Source: Oscillospiraceae bacterium (GTDB taxonomy: Bacteria > Bacillota > Clostridia > Oscillospirales > Acutalibacteraceae). Taken from it: a stretch of DNA of 17,916 bases. Shown in pieces: positions 7,779 to 14,200 of this stretch (positions are counted from its first letter, which is position 1; each line of letters begins with the position of its first letter). The DNA lies in NCBI GenBank assembly GCA_029007475.1, contig JAQXHW010000189.1, positions 1-17,916 of the forward strand, given 5' to 3'. Made by a program: the position numbers and the translations under genes. The notes below the pieces were generated by a model. That model had not been told where the DNA came from. It searched no databases and saw only the letters and a program-made list of their open reading frames with translations.

Positions 7779-8771
7779 ATGTCATACAAGATTAATTTCG
7801 GCGGCTGGGAGTCTGTTTTCGCAGTACCTACCGCCATAGTTGACAAGGGGCTGAAACTTGCAAGCGAAACACAGCTTAAGGTTTTGCTCTACATATTGCG
7901 CAATTCTCAAAATGATTTGAGCGATGAGCTTGTCGCAAAGGCACTTTCTATTCACGAGGAAGAAGTGGCTGATTCTATTGACTATTGGTCAGAAAAGGGA
8001 CTTTTTGTCAAAATGGGGGAGAGTCTTGAAATGGCAAGTGCTGTCCCGAATTCTGCTCAAGAGGCACAGGGTAAACCCGAAACAAAGGTTACAGCAGTAA
8101 ATTCTCAGCCAAAGTCCCGAGTGAATGCCAGACCAATCAAGCCTGAGCCTGCTTATGTTGCAAAGCGGCTGAAAGCCGACAGCAGCCTTGCGGTGCTTAT
8201 GGATGAAGCTCAGCGAATTTTGGAAAAAATGCTCTCTAATGCAGACATGGCAACTTTAGTTATGCTTCACGATACCGACGGACTTCCTGTTGAGGTTATC
8301 CTAATGCTTATGGAGCACTGTGCCAAGATTGGAAAGGGTACTCTGAGATACATTGAGAAAACCGGCATGGCATGGGCAAACGAGGGAGTTAATACAATCT
8401 CTCTTGCTGAGGAAAAGATAAAGCGCCAGAATGAATCATCTGAGGCATGGAAAAAGGTCTCGGCGGTATTCGGACTTCGTATCGGCGGTACTCCCACAAA
8501 GAAACAACTTGCCTTTGCCGATACATGGGTTAATGAATGGATGTTTAGCGAGGATATGCTTCGTCTTGCTTATGAAAAATGCGTAGATGCAAAAAGTCAG
8601 CTTAATATGGGCTATGTCAACGGAATTCTTAAAAAGTGGAACGAAGAAGGAATTCGAAGCATCGGCGAGGTAGAAGAACGTGAGACTGCTAAAAAAAGCA
8701 AGAAGTCTACCGGTTCGGGAAGCGCTTCTTACGATATAGACGCCTACGAAAAATACAGTATGTTTGACTAA
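7779..8771 (+). CDS. DnaD-domain replication protein
   Basis: 330 residues. The N-terminus (about 1-85) reads as a winged-helix domain resembling DnaD/DnaB N-termini. A low-complexity linker rich in Ala, Pro and Lys lies at about 90-130. Two DnaD/DnaB C-terminal domains follow. Each ends in the family's YxxxIxxW-like signature: YIEKTGMAWANEGVNT starting at Tyr191 and YVNGILKKWNEEGIRS starting at Tyr279. In Bacillus, DnaD and DnaB help load the replicative helicase at oriC and at restart sites; a protein with two such domains next to a DnaC/DnaI-type ATPase suits that role. The AAAGGA ribosome site lies across the end of the preceding gene. The C-terminus is Ser/Lys-rich and probably flexible. 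Family assignment is firm; the exact orthologue (DnaD or DnaB) is not decided. Confidence 0.88.
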   Translation: MSYKINFGGWESVFAVPTAIVDKGLKLASETQLKVLLYILRNSQNDLSDELVAKALSIHEEEVADSIDYWSEKGLFVKMGESLEMASAVPNSAQEAQGKPETKVTAVNSQPKSRVNARPIKPEPAYVAKRLKADSSLAVLMDEAQRILEKMLSNADMATLVMLHDTDGLPVEVILMLMEHCAKIGKGTLRYIEKTGMAWANEGVNTISLAEEKIKRQNESSEAWKKVSAVFGLRIGGTPTKKQLAFADTWVNEWMFSEDMLRLAYEKCVDAKSQLNMGYVNGILKKWNEEGIRSIGEVEERETAKKSKKSTGSGSASYDIDAYEKYSMFD

Positions 8772-8782
8772 AGGTGAAATAT

Positions 8783-9778
8783 ATGAATTACAGCAAGGAA
8801 ATTTACAACAAAGCATACGCAATAGTGGATGACCGCAGAGCTGCCGCCATAAGTGAGTCTGAACGTCGCAAAGCAAAGCTATACGAGGAAATACCTCAGC
8901 TTTCAGAAATAGACCGCAAGCTCACCTCTGCATCTCTGGCAACTGCCAAAGCAGTGCTTTCAGGCGGCGACACCAAAGCAAAGCTTGAGGAGCTTCGCAA
9001 TATTAGCTTAGAGCTTCAGGAGCTTCGAGCAAGGCTTCTCGGTGAAAACGGTTACAGAGCCGACTATCTTGAGCCTGAGTTTACCTGCCCTGTATGTAAT
9101 GATACTACTTTCGTTGAAAAGGACGGCAAATCCGTCTACTGTCAGTGCTTTATTAATCTCTTGAGGGACTGCGCCTGCGATGAAATTAACAAGCTTTCTC
9201 CCTTGAAGCTATCGAAATTCTCTACCTTCCGTCTCGACCTTTATCCCTTTGATAAAAATGCCGAGGGAATTTCCGCTTTCAACCGCATGAGCAAGATTTT
9301 TGACTATTGCCGTGAGTACGCGGCAAACTTTACAGTCGTGGATGCTCGTTCAATTCTCATGCGCGGTGCAACCGGTTTAGGTAAAACCCACCTTTCCCTT
9401 GCTATTGCCAATGAGCTTCTCGAGAGAGGTCACTATGTTGTTTATGTGAGCGCACCCTCTATTCTCTCTAAACTTGAGCATGCACATTTCAACTTCGGAA
9501 ATAACGAGGAGTCATCAGTCATGGATACTCTCTGCGAATGTGACCTGCTTATTATTGACGATTTGGGCACGGAATTTGTGACTAATTATTCAAAAACTGC
9601 AATCTACAACATTTTCAATAACCGTCTTTTAAGACAAAAGCCGACTATAATCAATACAAATATGACAAACCGTGAGCTTGAGAGCACTTATTCTCAACGG
9701 TTTGTCTCAAGAATAATGGGCAGCTGCGATAAGCTCGATTTTATCGGCAGGGATATAAGAGCTATCAAAAATATGTAA
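8783..9778 (+). CDS. DnaC/DnaI-like AAA+ helicase-loader ATPase
   Basis: 331 residues from ATG at 8783; AAAGGTG at 8770-8776 lies 6 bases upstream, so the in-frame GTG at 8774, which sits inside this site, is rejected. A helical N-terminus (1-95) precedes a zinc-binding segment with CPVC at 102-105 and CQC at 120-122, like the DnaI N-terminal domain that contacts the helicase. The AAA+ domain has Walker A GATGLGKTHL starting at residue 195, Walker B CDLLIIDDLGTE, sensor-like IINTNMTNREL and an arginine-rich end (SQRFVSRIMG). Family members are ATP-dependent loaders of the DnaB/DnaC-type replicative helicase. It follows the DnaD-domain gene after 11 bases and ends the operon; a hairpin terminator lies at 9802-9830. 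Confidence 0.93.
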   Translation: MNYSKEIYNKAYAIVDDRRAAAISESERRKAKLYEEIPQLSEIDRKLTSASLATAKAVLSGGDTKAKLEELRNISLELQELRARLLGENGYRADYLEPEFTCPVCNDTTFVEKDGKSVYCQCFINLLRDCACDEINKLSPLKLSKFSTFRLDLYPFDKNAEGISAFNRMSKIFDYCREYAANFTVVDARSILMRGATGLGKTHLSLAIANELLERGHYVVYVSAPSILSKLEHAHFNFGNNEESSVMDTLCECDLLIIDDLGTEFVTNYSKTAIYNIFNNRLLRQKPTIINTNMTNRELESTYSQRFVSRIMGSCDKLDFIGRDIRAIKNM

Positions 9779-9801
9779 ATTATATATGTAAATTAAAAGA
9801 A

Positions 9802-9830
9802 AAAGGCAATCGTACAGCACGATTGCCTTT
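9802..9830. terminator. Bidirectional-type terminator between the dnaG operon and the tRNA genes
   Basis: A perfect 12-bp stem, AAAGGCAATCGT (9802-9813) with ACGATTGCCTTT (9819-9830), closes an ACAGC loop. On the plus strand only TTT follows the core stem. On the minus strand the stem is followed by TTTTTCTTTT, so it should also stop leftward transcription from the tRNA side. Confidence 0.72.
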
Positions 9831-9834
9831 CCTG

Positions 9835-10063
9835 TATAATGATGTCGCTCATTATATTTACAATGATGTGATATTTGCCAAACATTAGGCGAAGCCTTGC
9901 ATATCATCAATTCCGCAGGAATTGCATATCATCAACACGCAGTGTTGCATCTCATCAAGCTGCAGGAGGAATTATACACGGCTTTGCCGTGATGATATAC
10001 AGCTCCAAAGGAGCTGATGATATACACGCTGACGCGTGATGATATGCCAAGCCTGCGGCTTGG
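9835..10063. repeat. Mirror-symmetric array of variable mini-hairpins with ATATCATC/GATGATAT spacers
   Basis: The region is almost wholly short inverted repeats with 3- to 6-base loops. They lie at 9835-9856 (TATAATGA/TCATTATA), 9887-9897 (AGGC/GCCT), 9909-9923 (AATTCC/GGAATT), 9934-9946 (AACAC/GTGTT), 9977-9991 (CACGGC/GCCGTG), 10000-10016 (CAGCTCC/GGAGCTG), 10025-10038 (CACGC/GCGTG) and 10047-10063 (CCAAGCC/GGCTTGG). The stems differ in sequence. The spacers between them do not: the left half has ATATCATC at 9901, 9926 and 9949 (the last reads ATCTCATC), and the right half has its complement GATGATAT at 9991, 10016 and 10038. Periods are 22-25 bases. No coding capacity is seen. Unlike a CRISPR, the repeated part is only about 8-14 bases and the variable part is self-complementary. 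Confidence 0.85.
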
Positions 10064-10066
10064 ATA

Positions 10067-10108
10067 AAAAAAGAAGTAACTTTTGTCTATCAAAAGTTAC
10101 TTCTTTTT

Positions 10109-10109
<1 letters not shown>
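10067..10109 (-). terminator. Terminator of tRNA-Pro (minus strand)
   Basis: A perfect 19-bp stem with a 5-base loop. On the minus strand the stem begins with an A6 run and ends with a T6 run, forming an AT-rich intrinsic terminator. The first base of its minus-strand 5' arm is the A of the encoded CCA, so it begins right at the tRNA 3' end. Confidence 0.8.
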
Positions 10110-10184
<75 letters not shown>

Positions 10185-10185
<1 letters not shown>

Positions 10186-10214
10186 GAATATCTATGTATG
10201 GAATATCTAGGTAT
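10185..10214. repeat. Tandem 15-bp direct repeat between the two tRNA genes
   Basis: GGAATATCTATGTAT (10185-10199) is followed directly by GGAATATCTAGGTAT (10200-10214), with one mismatch. The first copy includes the first base of tRNA-Pro. Together with the hairpin at 10223-10250 it fills the space between the tRNA genes. Confidence 0.8.
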
Positions 10215-10222
10215 GATATTTA

Positions 10223-10250
10223 CAAAAACAGCCCCGAATTGCTTCGGGGC
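10223..10250 (-). terminator. Terminator of tRNA-Gln (minus strand)
   Basis: On the minus strand GCCCCGAA pairs with TTCGGGGC across a GCAA loop, followed by TGTTTTTG. It begins 3 bases after the tRNA-Gln CCA end. Confidence 0.8.
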
Positions 10251-10253
10251 ATA

Positions 10254-10327
10254 TGGCTGCGGAACTAGGATTCGAACCCAGACATACAGAGTCAGAGTCT
10301 GCTGTGCTACCCTTACACAATTCCGCA
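10254..10327 (-). tRNA. tRNA-Gln(CTG)
   Basis: 74 bases on the minus strand. Acceptor stem TGCGGAA/TTCCGCA with the U1-A72 pair typical of tRNA-Gln, discriminator G and encoded CCA. D arm GTGT/GCAC with a short loop. Anticodon stem GCAGA/TCTGT with loop CTCTGAC, giving anticodon CTG for codon CAG. T arm CTGGG/CCTAG with TTCGAAT. A good promoter lies just upstream. Confidence 0.95.
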
Positions 10328-10342
10328 ACAACAGCATTAATT

Positions 10343-10370
10343 ATTATATCCCAAATTTTCCAAAAGTCAA
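10343..10370 (-). promoter_or_regulatory. Promoter of tRNA-Gln (minus strand)
   Basis: On the minus strand TTGACT (10370-10365) and TATAAT (10348-10343) are 16 bases apart, placing the start site about 8-9 bases before tRNA-Gln. Confidence 0.8.
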
Positions 10371-10647
10371 TAGTATTTTGAAATTTTTTTGAAAAAATTG
10401 AGTGCTAAACTTTACGGACTTCGAGTAATAATTAAGTAGGACAACTTAAATTTCTAAATTAGCAAAAACGGTATAAGATATAGAATTATATATAGAACTA
10501 TATAATGTAATAAAACATATATATTACATATATTATACACATTATACACATTTTTTTGCGGACTAAATATTATTTGGTAAATTATACAAATATAGGGAAC
10601 GAACTTTGTGTATTGATACAAAATACAGACCGTTTGGCTAATTGTTA
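10371..10647. other. AT-rich intergenic control region with no gene
   Basis: About 280 bases of very AT-rich DNA between the minus-strand tRNA-Gln promoter and the plus-strand promoter of the surface-protein cluster. From about 10480 to 10550 it is mostly runs of TATA, ATATAT and TTATACA. A minus-strand open frame here would code mainly Ile, Tyr and Leu from these runs and has no homology I recognise, so I see no gene. Two tandem DnaA-box-like 9-mers are listed separately. Confidence 0.7.
10533..10550 (+). promoter_or_regulatory. Two tandem DnaA-box-like 9-mers
   Basis: TTATACACA occurs twice head to tail, at 10533-10541 and 10542-10550. It matches the relaxed DnaA-box consensus TTATNCACA exactly. 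A third copy with one mismatch, TTATACAAA, is at 10582-10590. The surrounding sequence is AT-rich, which raises the chance of accidental matches. Confidence 0.4.
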
Positions 10648-10676
10648 TTGAAATTTTGCACAAACTGATGTAATAT
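10648..10676 (+). promoter_or_regulatory. Candidate promoter of the surface-protein cluster
   Basis: TTGAAA at 10648-10653 and TAATAT at 10671-10676 are 17 bases apart, giving a 5' leader of about 50 bases before the ATG at 10732. It is the best match in the region but not consensus. Confidence 0.5.
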
Positions 10677-10731
10677 AACGTATAGAAATATAAGTATTTT
10701 TGCGATTGTTTTTTGAGAGGAGTGTTATGCG

Positions 10732-11544
10732 ATGGGCTTTTTTAGCAAAACCGTCGATAAGATGGTCAAGGAAAAAGTTCCCAGAAAAAAGCGAAAAAGA
10801 TTGATTGTTCTCATATCCCTCTTGGTGCTTCTTTCTATGACTACCGCAACCTACGCGTGGTTTACCGTTAATACCTTTGCCGGCGTTGACTCTCTGGATT
10901 TACATATCAGCGTAAGCGCACAGCTTAAGGTTTCTATGGAGGATCACGGCGCAAACCTCGATCAATACGTTAAGGAAATCACCAACGAGATGATTGACGG
11001 CTACCTTGCAACAGCCGGTACTTCTCTTGAAGAAATACTCTTAGATCCGGTTACCTCTGACGACGGCAGAATTTACAGAAATCAGCGCGGAGCAGAGCGT
11101 GAGGCTAACAAACGTTCATATCTGGAGTTCGAGTGCTTCTTTATTGCTACCGAGAATATGTGGGTACATCTCACAACCGAGAGCACCGATGAGGGACTTG
11201 ACAACGGAACAAGAGTTTCCACGGAGTCTACCGGTCCCAAAGCCGACGTAGTAAACTGCGCAAGAGTTAATTTTGACGCAGGCGAGGGCGGAATGGCAAC
11301 CTACGAGCCTAACAGAGAATCGCAGATTACCGGACTTCCTACCTTCGACCTCCCCCGTGGCACAATGGTATATTCCGACAACACACGACTTTTCCACCTC
11401 AATGCTATGGAGCCTACCAAGGTTACGATCAGACTATGGATTGAGGGCGAGGATCCCCAGTGTGACGATGATGTTCAGGATGCCCACCTTGCGGTTCAGC
11501 TTGACTTCATCGGTTGCGATGAAAACAACCAGCCGATTTCCTAA
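10732..11544 (+). CDS. SipW-type secreted surface protein, accessory subunit candidate
   Basis: 270 residues. A basic N-terminus (PRKKRKR at about 18-24) precedes a hydrophobic helix at 24-40 and then ATYAWFT at 39-45. This matches the signal of SipW-processed proteins (TasA/camelysin-like), with cleavage expected after Ala42. The mature part is acidic, Thr- and Asp-rich and probably beta-strand. It ends with VTIRLWIEGEDPQCDDDVQD and then HLAVQLDF, a C-terminal motif shared with the next two genes. No LPxTG sortase motif and no second membrane segment. ATG at 10732 has GAGAGGAG 9 bases upstream; the ATG at 10727 is out of frame. It is first in a four-gene set ending in the signal peptidase, so it is a likely peptidase substrate and fibre or matrix component. 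Function is inferred from signal type and context. Confidence 0.82.
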   Translation: MGFFSKTVDKMVKEKVPRKKRKRLIVLISLLVLLSMTTATYAWFTVNTFAGVDSLDLHISVSAQLKVSMEDHGANLDQYVKEITNEMIDGYLATAGTSLEEILLDPVTSDDGRIYRNQRGAEREANKRSYLEFECFFIATENMWVHLTTESTDEGLDNGTRVSTESTGPKADVVNCARVNFDAGEGGMATYEPNRESQITGLPTFDLPRGTMVYSDNTRLFHLNAMEPTKVTIRLWIEGEDPQCDDDVQDAHLAVQLDFIGCDENNQPIS

Positions 11545-11577
11545 TCGAAGTCAAAAACTTCCTACGGAGTGATTATA

Positions 11578-12399
11578 TTGTTTGGAAAAAAGAAAACCAA
11601 AATTGAACAGCCCATGACTCCGGAGGAGCTTAGTCGCTATAACGACAAAAAGATTGCCGACGCGCAAATTAAGCATTTTCATGCTAAGGCTGACTCGGAA
11701 GACATTGTAAAATATAAAAAGCGCAGAAAGCTGCTTGCCATAATTTTAAGCGTGTGTCTTGCGGTTTTACTGCTTCTCTTTATTATCTCAATGCTCCTTA
11801 CTCAGTGGGGCGACCTGATTATCAGCATTGACTCCCCCGCAGTAAAGAAGGGCTTGGTTATAAGCGAAGACCCCGAGTTCAAAACTCAGGGCGCGAAGCT
11901 CTCCGCCGAACAGGTCAAGGAGGTAACCAATATTACATATTCGTGGCTTCCCACCGACTTGGATGCAAGTCAGAACGGCTCCCACAACGGCAAAAACTAC
12001 GTTGCATATACTTTCTACTGTAAGAATAACGGCAACGAACCTCTTGATTATGAAGCAACCTTAGAGGTTATCGAAGCTGCAAAATCTGCTGACGAAGCCG
12101 TCAGAGTTATCGTCTATAAAAACGGCGAAGAGGCTATGTACGGCAAGGCAGCCTACGAGGATAGAACGAAGTCAGAAACCGATTGCACAATGTTTTTAGA
12201 CGACAGGACCGTTATGACAACCTCCTCAGAAGGCTTTGAGGTAGGTGCAGTTGATAAGTACACCGTGGTTATCTATATCGAGGGCAACGACCCCGAGAGT
12301 ATCGACGAAATCCGCGGCGGTCACGTCCGTATGAGAATGCTGTTCTCAGTAGATACCGAGAACGACCCCGACCAATTTGGCGAAAACGTATTTAACTGA
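11578..12399 (+). CDS. Membrane-anchored SipW-cluster protein, anchor subunit candidate
   Basis: 273 residues from TTG at 11578, which has GGAG at 11566-11569 eight bases upstream; the in-frame GTG at 11569 overlaps that site. A charged cytoplasmic segment of about 50 residues precedes one membrane helix at 51-74 (KLLAIILSV to FIISMLL). The outer domain has a CARDB/DUF11-like beta character (NYVAYTFYCKNNGNEPLDYE) and ends with YTVVIYIEGNDPESIDEIRG and then HVRMRMLF. That end matches the C-terminal motif of the preceding gene. Unlike its two neighbours it lacks Ala-Trp-Phe-Thr, so it is probably not cleaved and stays in the membrane as a type II protein. This suggests an anchoring or assembly-initiating subunit, like TapA in role but without clear homology. 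Only 33 bases separate it from the preceding gene. Confidence 0.75.
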   Translation: MFGKKKTKIEQPMTPEELSRYNDKKIADAQIKHFHAKADSEDIVKYKKRRKLLAIILSVCLAVLLLLFIISMLLTQWGDLIISIDSPAVKKGLVISEDPEFKTQGAKLSAEQVKEVTNITYSWLPTDLDASQNGSHNGKNYVAYTFYCKNNGNEPLDYEATLEVIEAAKSADEAVRVIVYKNGEEAMYGKAAYEDRTKSETDCTMFLDDRTVMTTSSEGFEVGAVDKYTVVIYIEGNDPESIDEIRGGHVRMRMLFSVDTENDPDQFGENVFN

Positions 12400-12440
12400 T
12401 TTCTTCAAGTCTGAAATCATTCAGCTCATTTGTATTTGGT

Positions 12441-12494
12441 ATTAAGTGCTAACGCACTAATATATAAGCAAAAAACCCTATGGTGTTTTAGGGG
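12441..12494 (+). promoter_or_regulatory. Two hairpins in the leader before the major surface-protein gene
   Basis: AGTGC/GCACT around a TAAC loop (12445-12458, extended by flanking A-T pairs) and CCCTA/TAGGG at about 12476-12493 lie in the 124-base gap before the gene at 12524. Neither has a U-tract. They could act as mRNA-stability or processing elements that raise expression of the third gene over the first two. A clear promoter was not found in the gap. Confidence 0.5.
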
Positions 12495-12523
12495 CAAAAA
12501 TTTATTTTAGGAGGAATTTCTCA

Positions 12524-13297
12524 ATGAAAACAAAATCCCGCAGAAGATTATTAGTATCTTCACTCTGCATGCTCTTAGTAGCAGTCGTTGCTATGGGCAC
12601 CGCAACCTTCGCATGGTTTACATCAGATCCGACAGCTAATGCAAAGAATGTAAATGTTAAGTCAACAGCATCAGAAGGTTTGCTCATTAAAGCAGCTGAA
12701 GAAAATGTATGGACACATAACGCTACTATTGCTAAAAACTCCGGTAATCAGGTTCTTGCTCCTGCTTCCTTCAATTTAGGAACTTGGGACGGCGTAGCTT
12801 ACACAACAAAGGCTGCAGCTGATGATAATTATGTTGCAGCTGATGATACAGCAGTTACTGATACAGGCACTTCTTATTCCGAAGCTATCGCAGCAAAAAT
12901 CACCGGTGTTGAGACAGGAACAAAAAAGAATGTACAGGTTACCGGCGTTACAATTACAACAAAGGACAGCACAAAGGACGCACTCAAGACCGATAAGGCA
13001 GTTCGTGTAGCTATTACATATACTCCTAACGGTGGCGAGGAAACATTCCTTGGCTGCTGGGCTCCCGAAACATCAAATAAGTATCTGACCGGTACAGGCA
13101 AATACTCTGAAAGCCTGTCAAGCACTGCTTATACATTTAAAACAGGTGCTTCCGCCAATGTTTCTGTAGGTACAGACGGTAATGACACATTCAATGTATA
13201 TCTCTACCTCGATGGCGAGTCTTCTAACTGCTACTCACAGAATATTCCCCTCTCACAGTTAGGTGCAGATATTCAGATTGATTTTGCAATTGTATAA
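12524..13297 (+). CDS. SipW-type (TasA/camelysin-like) major surface protein candidate
   Basis: 257 residues. MKTKSRRR precedes a hydrophobic helix at 9-25, then GTATFAWFT at 25-33; cleavage is expected after Ala30. The mature protein is rich in Thr, Ala, Ser and Asn with regular alternating polar and hydrophobic residues, as in beta-sandwich fibre subunits. It ends with FNVYLYLDGESSNCYSQNIP and then ADIQIDFAIV, a diverged form of the C-terminal motif of the two preceding genes. The ribosome site AGGAGGAA lies 8 bases before the ATG and is the strongest in the cluster. Thr codons here are mostly ACA/ACT, whereas the two preceding genes favour ACC. Both suggest a distinct, probably high expression level. 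Most likely the main extracellular subunit secreted by the signal peptidase next door. TasA-like is an analogy based on signal and context; fibre formation is not shown by sequence. Confidence 0.82.
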   Translation: MKTKSRRRLLVSSLCMLLVAVVAMGTATFAWFTSDPTANAKNVNVKSTASEGLLIKAAEENVWTHNATIAKNSGNQVLAPASFNLGTWDGVAYTTKAAADDNYVAADDTAVTDTGTSYSEAIAAKITGVETGTKKNVQVTGVTITTKDSTKDALKTDKAVRVAITYTPNGGEETFLGCWAPETSNKYLTGTGKYSESLSSTAYTFKTGASANVSVGTDGNDTFNVYLYLDGESSNCYSQNIPLSQLGADIQIDFAIV

Positions 13298-13339
13298 TAA
13301 TCAATATTTAGTTTATTGATACCAAAGAATCTATAATTT

Positions 13340-13469
13340 GGAGACCCCCGTAATGAAAGCGTTAAAAAAAATATTAAATATTATTGTAGACGTACTCGTG
13401 GTATTGGTTTTGATAGTTTCAATACTCGTTGTTGTGCTCTCCTTTACCACAAAAAATTCGGGGGTCCCC
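13340..13469 (+). promoter_or_regulatory. Possible long-range helix covering the signal-peptidase ribosome site
   Basis: GGAGACCCCCG (13340-13350), which contains the ribosome site GGAG and ends 2 bases before the start codon, is complementary at 10 of 11 positions to CGGGGGTCCCC (13459-13469) inside the gene. C runs are rare in this AT-leaning DNA, so the helix could hold down translation of the peptidase. Confidence 0.4.
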
Positions 13470-14093
13470 AACATTTTCGGCTACGCCCCTCTGAGTGTTC
13501 AATCCGACTCTATGGAAAATACAATAATGAAGCACGACCTTATTTTCTCTAAGGTAACAAATGATGCGTCTTATGAATATAAGGTTGACGATATCGTTAC
13601 CTTTCCCATTGATATTAACGGAGTTCAGACCTTTAACACCCACCGTATAGTTGAGGTAATAGAGGATGATGGAATCACCTATTACAAAACTCAGGGCGAT
13701 AACCGAGAAAAATATCCTGAGCCCGACCGCGAACTGCTTACCTCAAACGACATCGTTGCCGTTTATACAGGTAACAGGATCGCAGGTATAGGCGCAGCAG
13801 TATCCTTTTTAAGAACTCAGCTGGGATTTTTCCTCTGTGTTCTGCTTCCCATGATAATATTCTTTATTTATGAGGCCGTTCGTGTTATTATGAACATCGT
13901 TGCCTATAATAAAGAAAAGGCGCTCGAACAGGCTCAAGCGGCTGTTGCTAACGCGGAGCTTACCGAGGAGCAAAAGCAAAGGGCGATTGCCGAGTATCTT
14001 GCCTCACTGGGAGAAAAAACCACCGATGGAAATAAGGAGGACGTACAAACACCTGCGTCCGACGAAGCTTCCCCGGCTGATAAAGAGGATTGA
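13353..14093 (+). CDS. sipW: SipW-type signal peptidase I (S26B family)
   Basis: 246 residues from ATG at 13353, with GGAG nine bases upstream; the in-frame TTG at 13338 overlaps that site. One membrane helix at about 8-31 is followed by the catalytic domain: PLSVQSDSMENTI with the serine nucleophile Ser53, FNTHRIVEV with His97, and YKTQGDNRE with Asp117. A Ser/His pair rather than Ser/Lys marks the archaeal/ER-type S26B group, to which SipW belongs. A second membrane segment lies at about 147-182, followed by an Ala/Glu-rich cytoplasmic tail that may be helical. It should cleave the Ala-Trp-Phe-Thr signals of the genes at 10732 and 12524. The gene closes the cluster; a strong terminator follows at 14135-14200. 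Confidence 0.92.
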   Translation: MKALKKILNIIVDVLVVLVLIVSILVVVLSFTTKNSGVPNIFGYAPLSVQSDSMENTIMKHDLIFSKVTNDASYEYKVDDIVTFPIDINGVQTFNTHRIVEVIEDDGITYYKTQGDNREKYPEPDRELLTSNDIVAVYTGNRIAGIGAAVSFLRTQLGFFLCVLLPMIIFFIYEAVRVIMNIVAYNKEKALEQAQAAVANAELTEEQKQRAIAEYLASLGEKTTDGNKEDVQTPASDEASPADKED

Positions 14094-14134
14094 TTTTAAT
14101 TTGTCCCTAATAGCACTAATGGGTGCTGATTTAA

Positions 14135-14200
14135 GTAACGGATATATTTCATTTCCGCCGATTAAATGGCGGAAATGAAATATCAGTTACACTTTTTATT
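14135..14200 (+). terminator. Strong intrinsic terminator after the signal peptidase gene
   Basis: ATATTTCATTTCCGCC pairs perfectly (16 bp) with GGCGGAAATGAAATAT across loop GATTAAAT. Beyond a small bulge the flanking GTAAC (14135-14139) pairs with GTTAC (14186-14190). ACTTTTTATTT follows. A smaller hairpin AGCAC/GTGCT lies just upstream at 14112-14127. Confidence 0.85.

Noticed and set aside
9835..10063. CRISPR-like periodic repeat array
   Set aside because: Constant parts are only 8-14 bases and change orientation in mid-array, the variable parts are self-complementary hairpins, and no cas gene is present.
10454..10663. Minus-strand open frame in the AT-rich region
   Set aside because: The translation is mostly Ile/Tyr/Leu from TATA runs, with no convincing ribosome site and no recognisable domain.
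10732..13297. Sortase-anchored LPxTG surface proteins
   Set aside because: None of the three surface proteins has an LPxTG-like motif or a C-terminal membrane helix with basic tail, and no sortase gene is in the window.
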